The translations under genes and the position numbers were made by a program. Below are positions 34,804 through 43,675 of a stretch of DNA of 64,000 bases, piece by piece; position 1 is the stretch's first letter, and every line of letters starts with the position of its first letter. The DNA is from Chitiniphilus shinanonensis DSM 23277 (lineage in GTDB: Bacteria > Pseudomonadota > Gammaproteobacteria > Burkholderiales > Chitinibacteraceae): positions 186,001-250,000 of the forward strand of contig NZ_KB895336.1 in NCBI RefSeq assembly GCF_000374805.1. The letters are read 5' to 3'. The notes under the pieces were generated by a model. That model saw only the letters and a program-made list of their open reading frames with translations. It searched no databases and was not told the origin of the DNA.

Positions 34804-36182
34804 TGTCGCTGGGTCGATCCGTTGTTGTCCGCCTGTTGTGCCTGGGCACCGTGCTGTGGGCCGCCGCCGCGCCGGCCGCCGACGGGCCCGACGACTACGC
34901 CGTGCGCGCGCCGCTCGCGTTGTCCGGCCAGGGGCCGTGGTACCGGCTGACACTGCCGTTCGACGCCCGCCTGGCCGCGCGCCATGCCGACCTGCGCGAC
35001 CTGCGGGTGTTCGACGCCCAGGGCCAGGCCGTGCCCTACGCGCTGCGCGAAGCCACCGCGCCCGCCACCCGCAGCCAGCAGGAGATCGGCGCCAAGCTGT
35101 TCCCGCTGCGCGGCCCCGCGGGCGAAACCACCACCAGTGGCGCGCTGCGGGTCCTGCGCAACAGCGAAGGCACCATCGTCGAAGTGCCGGCCGCGCCGGC
35201 GGGCAGCGGCGAGCCGGTGTTGCGCGGCTGGCTGCTCGACCTGGGCGCGGGCAAGGACCGGCCGCGCCGGCTGACCCTGAGCTGGGGCGAGGCGGACGAA
35301 GGCTTCCAGCGCTTCGCCATCGACACCAGCGACGACCTGAACGACTGGCGCCCGCTGGGCAGCGGGCAGATCGCGCGCTTCAGCTTCAACGGCGAGCATA
35401 TCGACCAGCCCGAGGTCGAGCTGCCCGACGCGCCGGCACGCTATCTGCGGCTGCAATGGCTGTCGCCGCAGCAGGCGCCCGAGCTACGCACCGCGCGGCT
35501 CGACGGCACCCGCAGCCAGGGCGGCGGCGCCACGCTGAGCTGGTCCGGGCCGCTGTCCGGCCGCGTCGGCAAGGATGGCGAGTACCTGTACCGCCTGCCG
35601 CTGGCGTTGCCGCTGACCGCGATGCGGGTGTCGCTGGACCAGCCCAACACGGTGGCGCCGGTGACGGTGTCGGGCCGCCTGAACGATCACGCGCCGTGGC
35701 AGTGGCTGATGGCCGGTGTGCTGACGCGGGTACCGGCGGGCAAGGAGGAAATCCGGCTGGAAGAGATCGTGCTGCCGGGGCAGAAGGTGAACGAACTCAA
35801 GCTGGCGCCGGACCAGCGCGGCGCGGGCCTGGGCGCGCAGGCGCCCGCGGTGCGGGTGGCGCTGCCGGCGATGGAACTGGTGTTCCTGGCGCGCGGCACC
35901 CCGCCGTACCGCCTGGCGCTGGGCAAGGCCAACGCGCAATCGGCGGCATTGCCGCTGACGACCTTGGTGCCCGGCTACGACGATGCCAGGCTGGCGGCGA
36001 TGGGCAGCGCCAAGGCGGACCTCGCCCCCGCCGACGCCGCGCGGCAAACGGCCTCGGCCACCGCCGTGGCGGCCGGCGGCGACTGGCGCCGCTGGGCGCT
36101 GTGGGGCCTGCTGCTGGCCGGCGTCGGCCTGCTGGCCGCGATGGCGGCCAGTCTGGTCAGGCGCTCGCGGCGAGAGGAGTAA
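34800..36182 (+). CDS. DUF3999 family exported protein
   Basis: This 460-residue protein starts with two Met codons; the first overlaps the DUF2339 stop (ATGA). A signal peptide ends near APAADG. The long periplasmic part has beta-rich, galactose-binding-like repeats (LTLPFDARLAARHADLRDLRVFDAQGQAVPYA, ARYLRLQW, YRLPLALPLTAMRVSLDQPN), then a single C-terminal membrane helix (WALWGLLLAGVGLLAAMAASLV) with a basic tail. It probably presents its domain outside the inner membrane together with the DUF2339 protein. The activity is unknown. Confidence 0.9.
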   Translation: MMSLGRSVVVRLLCLGTVLWAAAAPAADGPDDYAVRAPLALSGQGPWYRLTLPFDARLAARHADLRDLRVFDAQGQAVPYALREATAPATRSQQEIGAKLFPLRGPAGETTTSGALRVLRNSEGTIVEVPAAPAGSGEPVLRGWLLDLGAGKDRPRRLTLSWGEADEGFQRFAIDTSDDLNDWRPLGSGQIARFSFNGEHIDQPEVELPDAPARYLRLQWLSPQQAPELRTARLDGTRSQGGGATLSWSGPLSGRVGKDGEYLYRLPLALPLTAMRVSLDQPNTVAPVTVSGRLNDHAPWQWLMAGVLTRVPAGKEEIRLEEIVLPGQKVNELKLAPDQRGAGLGAQAPAVRVALPAMELVFLARGTPPYRLALGKANAQSAALPLTTLVPGYDDARLAAMGSAKADLAPADAARQTASATAVAAGGDWRRWALWGLLLAGVGLLAAMAASLVRRSRREE

Positions 36183-36411
36183 AACCCGCTAAACCCCAAA
36201 TCTTGAAACACAGAGGGCACAGAGAACACAGAGCGCCACGGAGGAAACCAAACAAACAGAGAGAAGCAAACCAGCGTCATTCATGGTGGCTTCATCTACG
36301 CAGAAGATGCGCGCAGCGCCTTTCTTCTTTCCCTCTGTTTTTCGGTTTTCTCTGTGAAACTCCGTGTTCTCTGTGCCCTCTGTGTTTCAAGATTTGGGGT
36401 TTAGCGGGGTT
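36182..36411. repeat. Family A hairpin repeat, best-preserved copy
   Basis: The arms of about 51 bp (36182-36233 and 36360-36411) are nearly perfect inverses: AACCCGCTAAACCCCAAATC leads in and GATTTGGGGTTTAGCGGGGT leads out, with the CACAGAG/CTCTGTG blocks inside. The centre is AT-richer. It separates the convergent DUF3999 and thiD genes, starting at the DUF3999 stop and ending 6 bp from thiD, so it probably also terminates both. Confidence 0.9.
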
Positions 36412-36417
36412 AACCTC

Positions 36418-37215
36418 TCACCACCACGCGTGGAAGTGATGCACCGGGCCGATGCCGTGGCCGATCTGTAGCTGGTCGGCGGCGGCCAGGGCGGCCAGCA
36501 GGTAGTCGCGTGCGGCGGCGACCGTCGCTGGCCAGTCGTCGTGGCGCGGGCGCAGGGCGGCCAGCGCGGCGGACAGCGTGCAGCCGGTGCCGTGGGTGTT
36601 GCGGGTGGGCAGACGCAGGCCGGCGAAGCGGGTTTCGCCTTGCGGGGTGATCAGCCAGTCCGGGCTTTCGTCGCCGCCCAGGTGACCGCCCTTCATCAGC
36701 ACGGCCTTGGCGCCGGCCTCCAGCAGCGCGCGGCCCTGTTCGCGCATGGCGGTTTCGTCGGTGGCCACGTCGCAGCCGAGCAGCGCGGCGGCTTCGGGCA
36801 GGTTGGGGGTGATCAGCGACGCCTGCGGCAACAGCGCGTCGCGGATCGCCGCCACCGCTTCGGGCGCCAGCAGCGGGTGCCCGCCCTTGGCGATCATCAC
36901 GGTATCGAGCACCACGTGCTGCGGGCGATGCCGCGCCAGACCGTCGGCCACCGCCAGCGCGATGTCGGCGTTGGCCAGCATGCCCAGCTTGACCGCGTCC
37001 ACGCGGATGTCGGCGAACACCGCGTCGAGCTGCGCCGCGACGAATTCGGGCGGCACCGGGTGCACCGCCGTCACGCCCCGGGTGTTCTGCGCGGTGAGCG
37101 CGGTCAGCACGCTCATGCCGTAGGCGCCCAGCGCGGAGAAGGTCTTGAGGTCGGCCTGGATGCCGGCGCCGCCGCCCGAGTCCGAGCCGGCGATGGTCAG
37201 GGCGTGGGGGATCAT
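36418..37215 (-). CDS. thiD: Bifunctional hydroxymethylpyrimidine kinase/phosphomethylpyrimidine kinase
   Basis: This 265-residue ribokinase-fold enzyme phosphorylates HMP and then HMP-P. Seen motifs: [80 protein letters not shown] and the anion-hole/catalytic [15 protein letters not shown]. It is last gene of thiM-thiE-thiD; its ATG overlaps the thiE stop by 4 bp. Confidence 0.96.
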   Translation of the reverse strand: MIPHALTIAGSDSGGGAGIQADLKTFSALGAYGMSVLTALTAQNTRGVTAVHPVPPEFVAAQLDAVFADIRVDAVKLGMLANADIALAVADGLARHRPQHVVLDTVMIAKGGHPLLAPEAVAAIRDALLPQASLITPNLPEAAALLGCDVATDETAMREQGRALLEAGAKAVLMKGGHLGGDESPDWLITPQGETRFAGLRLPTRNTHGTGCTLSAALAALRPRHDDWPATVAAARDYLLAALAAADQLQIGHGIGPVHHFHAWW

Positions 37216-37853
37216 GCGCGGGCTCCGTCGATTTCCCGGCGCAGCGCGCGGGTGGCGGTGGGGATGTCCGGCTGGCCGCAGATCGCCGAGACCACGGCGA
37301 CGCCGTCGGCGCCCGCCGCGATCACCGGGGCGGCGTTGCCGGCCTTGATGCCGCCGATGGCGACCACCGGCAGCGGCTTGGCGGCCATCAGGTCGCCGAA
37401 CAGGTCGAGGCCGATCACCGGCGAGGCGTCGGCCTTGGTGCCGGTGGGATGGACCGGGCCGACGCCCAGGTAGTCGATCAGCCCGAGCGGCGCGTCGGCC
37501 AGTTGCGCGGCGTTGGACGCCGACAGGCCGATGATCCTGCCGGCTCCGAGCAGGCGGCGCGCGGCATCCGGCGGCAGGTCGGCCTGGCCGATGTGCACGC
37601 CGTCGGCCTGCATCGCCAGCGCCACGTCGATCTGGTCGTTGATGATCAGCGGTACGCCCAGCGGTGCCAGCACCGCTTTCAATACGGTGGCGGTCTCCAG
37701 CCACTGGCGCTTCTTCCAGTTGGGCGCGCGCAGCTGCACCATGGTCGCGCCGTTGGCGGCCGCGGCGCGGGCGGTGTCGATCATGCCCTGCGCGCCGCCG
37801 CACAGGTCCGGGTCCAGCACCAGGTACAGCGAAAGGTCGAATTGGGGCTTCAC
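37212..37853 (-). CDS. thiE: Thiamine-phosphate synthase
   Basis: This 213-residue TIM-barrel enzyme joins HMP-PP and thiazole-P. The start is GTG at 37853, sharing GTGA with the thiM stop. Seen: [83 protein letters not shown] and [28 protein letters not shown]. One usual active-site residue set (RxK) reads R-A-P-N-W-K-K here. It lies in the middle of the thiMED operon. Confidence 0.95.
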   Translation of the reverse strand: MKPQFDLSLYLVLDPDLCGGAQGMIDTARAAAANGATMVQLRAPNWKKRQWLETATVLKAVLAPLGVPLIINDQIDVALAMQADGVHIGQADLPPDAARRLLGAGRIIGLSASNAAQLADAPLGLIDYLGVGPVHPTGTKADASPVIGLDLFGDLMAAKPLPVVAIGGIKAGNAAPVIAAGADGVAVVSAICGQPDIPTATRALRREIDGARA

Positions 37854-38653
37854 AGGTCCAGCTCCCGCAGCTTGTTGGGGTCGAGCAGGTACAGCGCGTC
37901 GAGCAGGGCGAAGGCGAACGAGCCGGGGCCGTCGCTGGCCGCCTCGGCGCGCTCGCCGCAGATGCCCATCACCGCGCAGGCGGCGGCTACCGCGTGCAGG
38001 CGGTTGGGTGCGTGGGCGGTGAAGGCGGCCACCAGCGCCGACAGCGCGCAGCCGGTGCCGACCACGCGGGTCAGCATCGGGTGGCCCCACGGCGTGGCCC
38101 AGGTGGTGTCGCCGTCGGTGATGTAGTCGGTCTCACCGGTGACGGCGACGATGGCGCCGGTGTCGCGCGCCAGTTGCTTGGCGGCGGTGACGGCGTTCTG
38201 CGAGCCGATGGTGCTGTCCACCCCGCGCCCGGCGCCGCCGAAGCCGGCCAGCGCCAGGATCTCCGAGGCGTTGCCGCGAATGGCGGTCGGCCGCTTGGCG
38301 ATCAGTTCGCGGCAGGCGTCGGTGCGGTAGTCGAGCACGCCGACGGCCACCGGGTCCAGCGTCCACGGCGTGCCGGCGGCGTTCGCCGCGTCGACCGCCA
38401 GCCGCATCGCGGCCAGCCGCGTCGGGTACAGCGTGCCGACGTTGATCAGCAAGCCGCCGGCCAGCGCGGCGAAGGCGCCGGCTTCTTCTTCGGCGACGAT
38501 CATCGCGGGCGCCGCGCCGGTGGCCAGCAGCACGTTGGCGCTGATCTCCTGGACGACTTCGTTGGTCAACAGATGCACCAGCGGCTGTTCGGCGCGCAGG
38601 CGGGCCAGCTCGTCGGCGACGATCTTGAGCGGCAGGGTGGCGGGGGAGGACAT
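37850..38653 (-). CDS. thiM: Hydroxyethylthiazole kinase
   Basis: This 267-residue kinase salvages the thiazole moiety. Conserved stretches are PLVHLLTNEVVQEISANVLLA, GGLLINVGTL, PWTLDPVAVG, IRGNASEILALAG, VAVTGETDYI and the catalytic VVGTGCALSALVAAF. With ThiE and ThiD it makes a salvage operon. The start is preceded by AAAAGGAGCCCACC, part of a hairpin-prone leader under a TPP riboswitch that carries an inserted repeat element. Confidence 0.96.
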   Translation of the reverse strand: MSSPATLPLKIVADELARLRAEQPLVHLLTNEVVQEISANVLLATGAAPAMIVAEEEAGAFAALAGGLLINVGTLYPTRLAAMRLAVDAANAAGTPWTLDPVAVGVLDYRTDACRELIAKRPTAIRGNASEILALAGFGGAGRGVDSTIGSQNAVTAAKQLARDTGAIVAVTGETDYITDGDTTWATPWGHPMLTRVVGTGCALSALVAAFTAHAPNRLHAVAAACAVMGICGERAEAASDGPGSFAFALLDALYLLDPNKLRELDL

Positions 38654-38659
38654 GGTGGG

Positions 38660-38682
38660 CTCCTTTTCCGCGCAGGGAAAGG
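38660..38682 (-). promoter_or_regulatory. Hairpin overlapping the thiM ribosome binding site
   Basis: On the minus strand CCTTTCC can pair with GGAAAAGG across a CTGCGC loop; the second strand runs into the AAGGAG ribosome binding site. It lies between the aptamer's 3' end and the ATG, so it may be part of a translation-controlling expression platform. Confidence 0.55.
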
Positions 38683-38689
38683 CCGCCTT

Positions 38690-39050
38690 GGACTTCCCTA
38701 CGCCGGCATGATCCGGATCAGGTGATACGGGTGTTTCCTAGAGCCTGTTCAACGCCTTTTCGCGGCAGCGCCGGGCCGGAAAAAGGTCAGGCACAAGGCG
38801 TGCGACGCAGGCAATAACCGGTTATTTCCAAGGAGCACAACGCAGTGGATGACCTTTTTCCGGCCCGGCCCGGAGGGTTCGGGGCATTGCCGGCGCGCTG
38901 CTGCGTTGCACGCCGCTCACGGTATTCATACCGCCGCGCGTCCTGCGCCTTGCCGCACACCGGCACTGCCCCGAACGCTGCCGCGAAAAGGCGTTGAACA
39001 GGCTCTCGGCCCGCGCTCTCGCTGCAAACCAGGGTGGGCACCCCGAGTCA
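38690..39050 (-). promoter_or_regulatory. TPP riboswitch interrupted by a family-B element
   Basis: Reading the minus strand, the 5' part (39049-39007) has GACTCGGGGTGCCC, a P3-like GCCC...GGGC arm and CCGAGA in place of CUGAGA. After 267 bp of repeat element the 3' part (38736-38690) resumes with ACACCCGTATCACCTGATCC, GGATCATGCCGGCGTAGGGA and AGTC, which closes P1 with GACT. Without the insert the sequence aligns with the E. coli thiM aptamer along its length. TPP riboswitches bind thiamine diphosphate and repress thi genes. The insertion is in J3/2, at the T-loop that holds the pyrimidine ring; the element's own GAG restores GAGA. Function is uncertain. Confidence 0.88.
38740..39006. repeat. 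Family B inverted-repeat element, copy 2, inside the TPP aptamer
   Basis: This 267-bp element has terminal inverted repeats of about 31 bp beginning AGAGCCTGTTCAACGCC and running through TTTTCGCGGCAGCG. The interior has the same nested inverted repeats and GGTATTCATACC palindrome as copy 1, with only scattered differences. There is no coding capacity for a transposase. Confidence 0.9.
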
Positions 39051-39439
39051 GGGGCCGATTGTCCGCCTGACTATGGAGTGCCACAAGGGAGTGAGGTCAA
39101 ATGTCATGCAGATGCGAGACGGCTGGACAGGCGGCTCTTCCTCGCGTGATAAACTCGCTTGCCAGTGGGCCCACGCCTTTGCTCCGTTCAGATCAATAAG
39201 GGTAGCCCGGGGCTGCAGGCAGGGAGCAGGATCGGTCGAGTTGTTCCGTCTTTGCTGCTCCACTCAGGGAATAGAAAGAGCGTCGACGATATTATTTTAT
39301 ATACAGGTATGTAGTTGAGCGAGTTTCTTGCCAAGGTCGGTAACTCGCTTAAAGAGAAGGTTGTGGTTGTCGTCTGGCATTTGTGACTAAAAATAAATGC
39401 ATGGATTGGTATTTTTTATAGAATTGGCCAGTATTTCTC
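39051..39439. other. Intergenic region; start of an AT-rich island
   Basis: About 390 bp between the riboswitch and the glycosyltransferase. Composition falls sharply in GC after about 39280 (for example ATTATTTTATATACAGGTATG and TAAAAATAAATGCATGG). It should contain the promoters of both the thi operon (minus) and the island (plus). No RNA gene or convincing small ORF was seen. Confidence 0.5.
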
Positions 39440-40615
39440 ATGCGCGAAATAATAATATGGGTGTTGACGATCCCCGTGGCAATCACATGTTTCATGACAC
39501 TCTCCTTGCTGCTGGTTTATTTTTTCCGATCGCCAAAACAATTTCAGGGTGTTGAGCTGCCGCGGGTCTCTGTGTTGGTGCCGTTTTACAACGAAGATGC
39601 CGATGTGCTTGTCAAGGTATTGAGCCTTCTCGATGCCCAGCGTTACCCTCTTCCCCTTCAGGTCGTGCTCATCGACGATGGCTCCAGCAATGAGACGCCT
39701 GAACGAATTAAGTCCTGGCTGGCGTTGCCACGTCGACAAAAATATCTCCTGCTGACTCGCCCAAAGAATGGTGGGCGTAAAGGCTATGCGCTTGATTATG
39801 CGCTTGCTTCCGGAGAGCTCGAAGGGTCTGCGTATGTCGTGGTCGACAGCGACACTTATATTGCGGAAGAAGGTATTTATCATCTCGTTGCTAAGTTGTG
39901 GAGCGATTCGCGCTATGCTGCTGTCTGCGGGTTTATTTCCCCAGAAAATCATCAGGGTTCATTGATAGGCTCATTGCAATATTATGAGCATATTGGATTT
40001 TATGGGGCCATCCGGGCCGCCCAGGATCAATTGGGGGTGGTGCCGGTTCTGGCTGGTGCGTTTGTTGCGCACCGCGCGTCGGTAGTACAGGAAATAGGTG
40101 GGTGGGGCGATTGGCTGGTTGAAGATATTTCGTGGTGCTGGAAGGCGCTGGCGGCAAAACACCGCACTGGTTATGCTCCTGATGCTGTTGCCACGACCCA
40201 GTGCCCGCGGACACGACAAGCCCTTTTTCGGCAGCGTCGACGATGGGCGCGAGGCCGAGTAGAGGCGTTTGCCACGGCGTGGCGAATGTCTTGGACGAGA
40301 GGCCTTTTATTTACGCCTTGGTTTCTGCTCAGTGCATTGCAATTCCTTTTTCCGCCCACTTTGTTGATGTTGCCGCTACTTGTGTTATTCCAGATCTGGC
40401 CCCCGCTGCTACTGAGCACATTGACCATGGTCATGTATATGATTTTTACAATGCTTTACGCGAAAAGGCACAAGAATGGGATCAGTGTCGGCTGGCGCAC
40501 GATGACCAAGATACCTTTGTTTACAGCACTCTTGGAGGTTTTGACCTGGGTTCCAAATGTGCTGGGATATGGCGACGAAATTCTCGGTCGGAAGAAGAGC
40601 TGGCTGACTCGTTGA
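39440..40615 (+). CDS. Family 2 glycosyltransferase, membrane-bound (PgaC/hyaluronan-synthase type)
   Basis: This 391-residue protein has one N-terminal membrane helix, then a GT-A domain with VSVLVPFYNEDADVL, LIDDGSS, VVDSDTY (DxD), GAFVAHRASVVQEIGGW, the catalytic WLVEDISW (ED) and the QRRRWARG motif of processive beta-glycosyltransferases. Three to four C-terminal helices follow. It probably polymerises or transfers a sugar at the inner membrane. Base composition and codon use are AT-richer than the neighbours. It precedes a radical SAM gene by 80 bp. The specific sugar and product are unknown. Confidence 0.88.
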   Translation: MREIIIWVLTIPVAITCFMTLSLLLVYFFRSPKQFQGVELPRVSVLVPFYNEDADVLVKVLSLLDAQRYPLPLQVVLIDDGSSNETPERIKSWLALPRRQKYLLLTRPKNGGRKGYALDYALASGELEGSAYVVVDSDTYIAEEGIYHLVAKLWSDSRYAAVCGFISPENHQGSLIGSLQYYEHIGFYGAIRAAQDQLGVVPVLAGAFVAHRASVVQEIGGWGDWLVEDISWCWKALAAKHRTGYAPDAVATTQCPRTRQALFRQRRRWARGRVEAFATAWRMSWTRGLLFTPWFLLSALQFLFPPTLLMLPLLVLFQIWPPLLLSTLTMVMYMIFTMLYAKRHKNGISVGWRTMTKIPLFTALLEVLTWVPNVLGYGDEILGRKKSWLTR

Positions 40616-40694
40616 TTGCTGTATTGATGTGTAAGCTAGGTTGAGTTGAAATTTCAATGATCCATTGGCGCGGATTGCGCCGGAAGGGGGCGGG

Positions 40695-41675
40695 GTGTAT
40701 ACGGGGCTGAAGCATACCGAGGAAGCAAAGAAATATTTTGGTGTAAATTGGGCGCTGACTACCAAATGCAATTTTAGATGCAGTTATTGTCACCCTGATT
40801 TGCATAATGGAAAAATAAAGACTGCGGACTATTCTGTTGTTTCTGGCTTTGTCAATAGAATATTTGACCATTGTGACGAGCGGGGGCTGGTGCCGTACTT
40901 TGAATATGGTGGCGGAGAAGTTACCTATTTGAAATGGTTCGGCGATTTGCTGAGCTTGATAAATCAACGCGGTGGCCTGGTTTCGATTATTTCCAATGGC
41001 TCTTCCTCGTTGGACTGGTGGCGAACGCACGTCTCGGCATTACATAGCGCCTGTTTGAGCTTTCATGTGGAAGAAGTTGGGGATCATGAACGATTTATTG
41101 AAGTGGTCCGCATCGTCGAACAGTCGCCAACAACTATATTGCACGTGAATGTGATGATGTTGCCGGAGCGTTTTGAAGAATGCCTGAGTTTTGCAAAACG
41201 CCTGCGCGAGGAAGTGGCCTGTTCAATTTCACTGCAGCCCCTTTATCACGGCTTTGGAAGCCCGAGTTTGAAGGGGAGGTTTCACTATGATGATGAGCAA
41301 GACGAAATCATGAAGAGTTTCCGTGGCAGGGAAAGTGAAAAGAGGCTGCCCGAGCCTAGGGGTTATATGGTGGCAGTCAATCAGGCAGGCGAGGAAGAAA
41401 AGAAAGCAGTGTTCGATCTATTGGTGGAACAAAAAACAAACTTTACCGGCTGGCAATGCAATGCTGGAATAGAGAACATCATCGTGATGTTCAGCGGGGA
41501 AATCCACCGTGCCTGGTGCATGCAAGGGGGAATGATTGGGCACATTTCCGATGATAATCTATTTCTTCCCGAGCGGCCCATGGTTTGTCAAACCACCATT
41601 TGCCAATGTGGGGCAGATATTTGTTCCACCAAGATCAAGGTAGATACGGTTCAGATACCCATCATGATGGTGTGA
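40695..41675 (+). CDS. Radical SAM protein
   Basis: About 326 residues from GTG 40695, chosen because GGAAGGGGGCGG lies just before it; a TTG at 40665 would add ten residues. The [4Fe-4S]-SAM motif is CNFRCSYC (Cys25, 29, 32), followed by EYGGGEVTYLKWFGDLLSL, which resembles the GGE SAM-contact motif, and SIISNGSSS. The C-terminal part has Cys in WQCNAGIENI, AWCMQGG and a C-x5-C-x-C-x4-C cluster (CQTTICQCGADIC), suggesting an auxiliary cluster as in SPASM/twitch proteins. The substrate is unknown; no precursor peptide is seen. Very AT-rich for this genome. Confidence 0.85.
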   Translation: MYTGLKHTEEAKKYFGVNWALTTKCNFRCSYCHPDLHNGKIKTADYSVVSGFVNRIFDHCDERGLVPYFEYGGGEVTYLKWFGDLLSLINQRGGLVSIISNGSSSLDWWRTHVSALHSACLSFHVEEVGDHERFIEVVRIVEQSPTTILHVNVMMLPERFEECLSFAKRLREEVACSISLQPLYHGFGSPSLKGRFHYDDEQDEIMKSFRGRESEKRLPEPRGYMVAVNQAGEEEKKAVFDLLVEQKTNFTGWQCNAGIENIIVMFSGEIHRAWCMQGGMIGHISDDNLFLPERPMVCQTTICQCGADICSTKIKVDTVQIPIMMV

Positions 41676-41741
41676 TCGCGATATGTTGGCGGTCGAGGCC
41701 AATTGAATGAGTCTGGGGCGCTGTACGATTTTTATGCATAT

Positions 41742-41772
41742 AAAAAGACCGCCTTCAAGGCGGTCTTTTTAT
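41742..41772. terminator. Bidirectional terminator between the radical SAM gene and htpG
   Basis: AAAAAGACCGCC-TTCAA-GGCGGTCTTTTT is a perfect stem with A and T tracts on the two sides, serving the convergent genes. Confidence 0.92.
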
Positions 41773-41791
41773 ATGCGGGTGAAACAGCAAC

Positions 41792-43675
41792 TCAAACCGC
41801 CAGGATCAGCCGGTTCAGCCGCTTGACGAAGCCGGCCGGGTCTTCCAGTTGCGCGCCCTCGGCCAGCAGGGCCTGGTCGAACACCACCTGGGTCCAGTCG
41901 GCGAAGTCGCCCTGGCCGATGCGTGTCTTCAGCTTTTGCAGCAGCGCGTGGTCGGGGTTGATCTCCAGGATCGGTTTGGTGCTCTGCACTTCCTGGCCGG
42001 CGGATTTGAGCAGGCGCTCCAGGTTGCCGCTCATGTCGAAGTTCTCGACCACCAGGCAGGCGGGGCTGTCGGTCAGGCGGGTGGTGACGCGCACTTCCTT
42101 CACCTGTTCGCCCAGCGCGCCCTTGATCGCTTCGACCACGTCCTTGAACTCGGTGGCGGCGGCTTCCTGGTGCTGCTTTTCCGCTTCGTCGGCGAACTGG
42201 CCGAGGTCGAGTTCGCCCTTGGCGACCGATTGCAGCTTTTTGCCGTCGAACTCGGTCAGGCTGGAGGCGAGCCATTCGTCCACGCGGTCGGACAGCAGCA
42301 GCACTTCCAGGCCCTTCTTGGCGAACACTTCCAGGTGCGGGCTGTTGCGCGCGGCGGCCGGGGTCTCGGCGGTGATGAAGTAGATCTTGTCCTGGCCTTC
42401 CTTCATCCGGCCGATGTAGTCGGCCAGGCTGACATCCTGGGTGTCGCCGTCGTTGTGGGTGCTGGCAAAGCGCAGCAGCCCGGCGATGCGTTCCTTGTTG
42501 GCGAAATCCTCGCCGACACCTTCCTTGAGCACGCGGCCGAATTCGCTCCAGAAGGTGGCGTAGTCGTCCTTGCGGTTTTCGGCCAGGTCTTCCAGCAGGC
42601 CCAGTACCTTCTTCACGCAGCCGGACTTGATGGTCTCGACGTCGCGGCTGGCTTGCAGGATTTCGCGGCTGACGTTGAGCGGCAGGTCGTTGGAATCGAT
42701 CACGCCGCGCACGAAGCGCAGGTATTGCGGCATCAGCTTGTCGTGGTCTTCCAGGATGAACACGCGCTTCACGTAGAGCTTCACGCCGTGGCGGCGCTCG
42801 CGGTCGTAGAGGTCGAACGGCGCGCGGCGCGGGATGTACAGCAGCTCGGTGTATTCCTGGCGGCCTTCGATGCGGGCGTGGCTCCACGCCAGCGGGGTCT
42901 CGAAGTCGTGGGCGACGTGCTTGTAGAACTCCTGGTACTGCTCTTCGGTGATGTCGGATTTGTTGCGGGTCCACAGCGCGTTGGCCTGGTTCACCGTCTC
43001 CAGCTCGGTGCTGGGGATCTCCTTGCCTTCGTCGTCGTAGTCCGGGCGCTTCTGCATGCGGATCGGCAGGTTGATGTGATCGGAATACTTGGTGATCACG
43101 CTGCGCAGGCGCCAGTCGTTGAGGAATTCATCCTCGCCTTCCTTCAGGTGCAGCACGATCTCGGTGCCGCGGCCGGCCTTCTCGACATCCTCGACGCTGT
43201 ATTCGCCGTCGCCGCGCGATTCCCAGCGGGTGGCGTGCGTTTCGCCGGCGCGGCGGGTGGTGAGGGTGACCTGGTCGGCGACGATGAAGGCCGAGTAGAA
43301 GCCGACGCCGAACTGGCCGATCAGGTGGCTGTCCTTGGCCGAGTCGCCGGTGAGCTGGCTGAAGAATTCCTTGGTGCCGGAGCGGGCGATGGTGCCGATG
43401 TTGGCGATCACTTCGGCGCGGCGCATGCCGATGCCGTTGTCGGCGATGGTGATGGTGCGCGCATCCTTGTCGAAGGCCACGTGGATGCCCAGTTCGCCGT
43501 CGCCTTCATACAGATCGTTGTTGTCCAGCGCTTCGAATCTGAGCTTGTCGCAGGCGTCCGATGCGTTGGAGATCAGCTCGCGCAGGAAGATCTCCTTGTT
43601 GGAGTACAGCGCGTGGATCATCAGGTGCAGCAGTTGCTTGACCTCGGTCTGGAACCCGAGCGTTTCCTTGCTCAT
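41792..43675 (-). CDS. htpG: Molecular chaperone HtpG (Hsp90)
   Basis: This 627-residue protein starts at ATG 43675 ([20 protein letters not shown]). The GHKL ATPase domain is seen in [27 protein letters not shown] and [11 protein letters not shown], with the lid [11 protein letters not shown]; the middle-domain Arg is in the [16 protein letters not shown] region. The full middle and dimerisation domains follow. It is an ATP-driven chaperone for client maturation, cytoplasmic, and monocistronic. Confidence 0.97.
   Translation of the reverse strand: MSKETLGFQTEVKQLLHLMIHALYSNKEIFLRELISNASDACDKLRFEALDNNDLYEGDGELGIHVAFDKDARTITIADNGIGMRRAEVIANIGTIARSGTKEFFSQLTGDSAKDSHLIGQFGVGFYSAFIVADQVTLTTRRAGETHATRWESRGDGEYSVEDVEKAGRGTEIVLHLKEGEDEFLNDWRLRSVITKYSDHINLPIRMQKRPDYDDEGKEIPSTELETVNQANALWTRNKSDITEEQYQEFYKHVAHDFETPLAWSHARIEGRQEYTELLYIPRRAPFDLYDRERRHGVKLYVKRVFILEDHDKLMPQYLRFVRGVIDSNDLPLNVSREILQASRDVETIKSGCVKKVLGLLEDLAENRKDDYATFWSEFGRVLKEGVGEDFANKERIAGLLRFASTHNDGDTQDVSLADYIGRMKEGQDKIYFITAETPAAARNSPHLEVFAKKGLEVLLLSDRVDEWLASSLTEFDGKKLQSVAKGELDLGQFADEAEKQHQEAAATEFKDVVEAIKGALGEQVKEVRVTTRLTDSPACLVVENFDMSGNLERLLKSAGQEVQSTKPILEINPDHALLQKLKTRIGQGDFADWTQVVFDQALLAEGAQLEDPAGFVKRLNRLILAV

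Noticed and set aside
38787-39041. Frames of about 80-90 codons inside the family-B copies (also 8663-8929)
   Set aside because: Both copies show similar frames only because the DNA is repeated; the frames cross the element ends and have no start signal.
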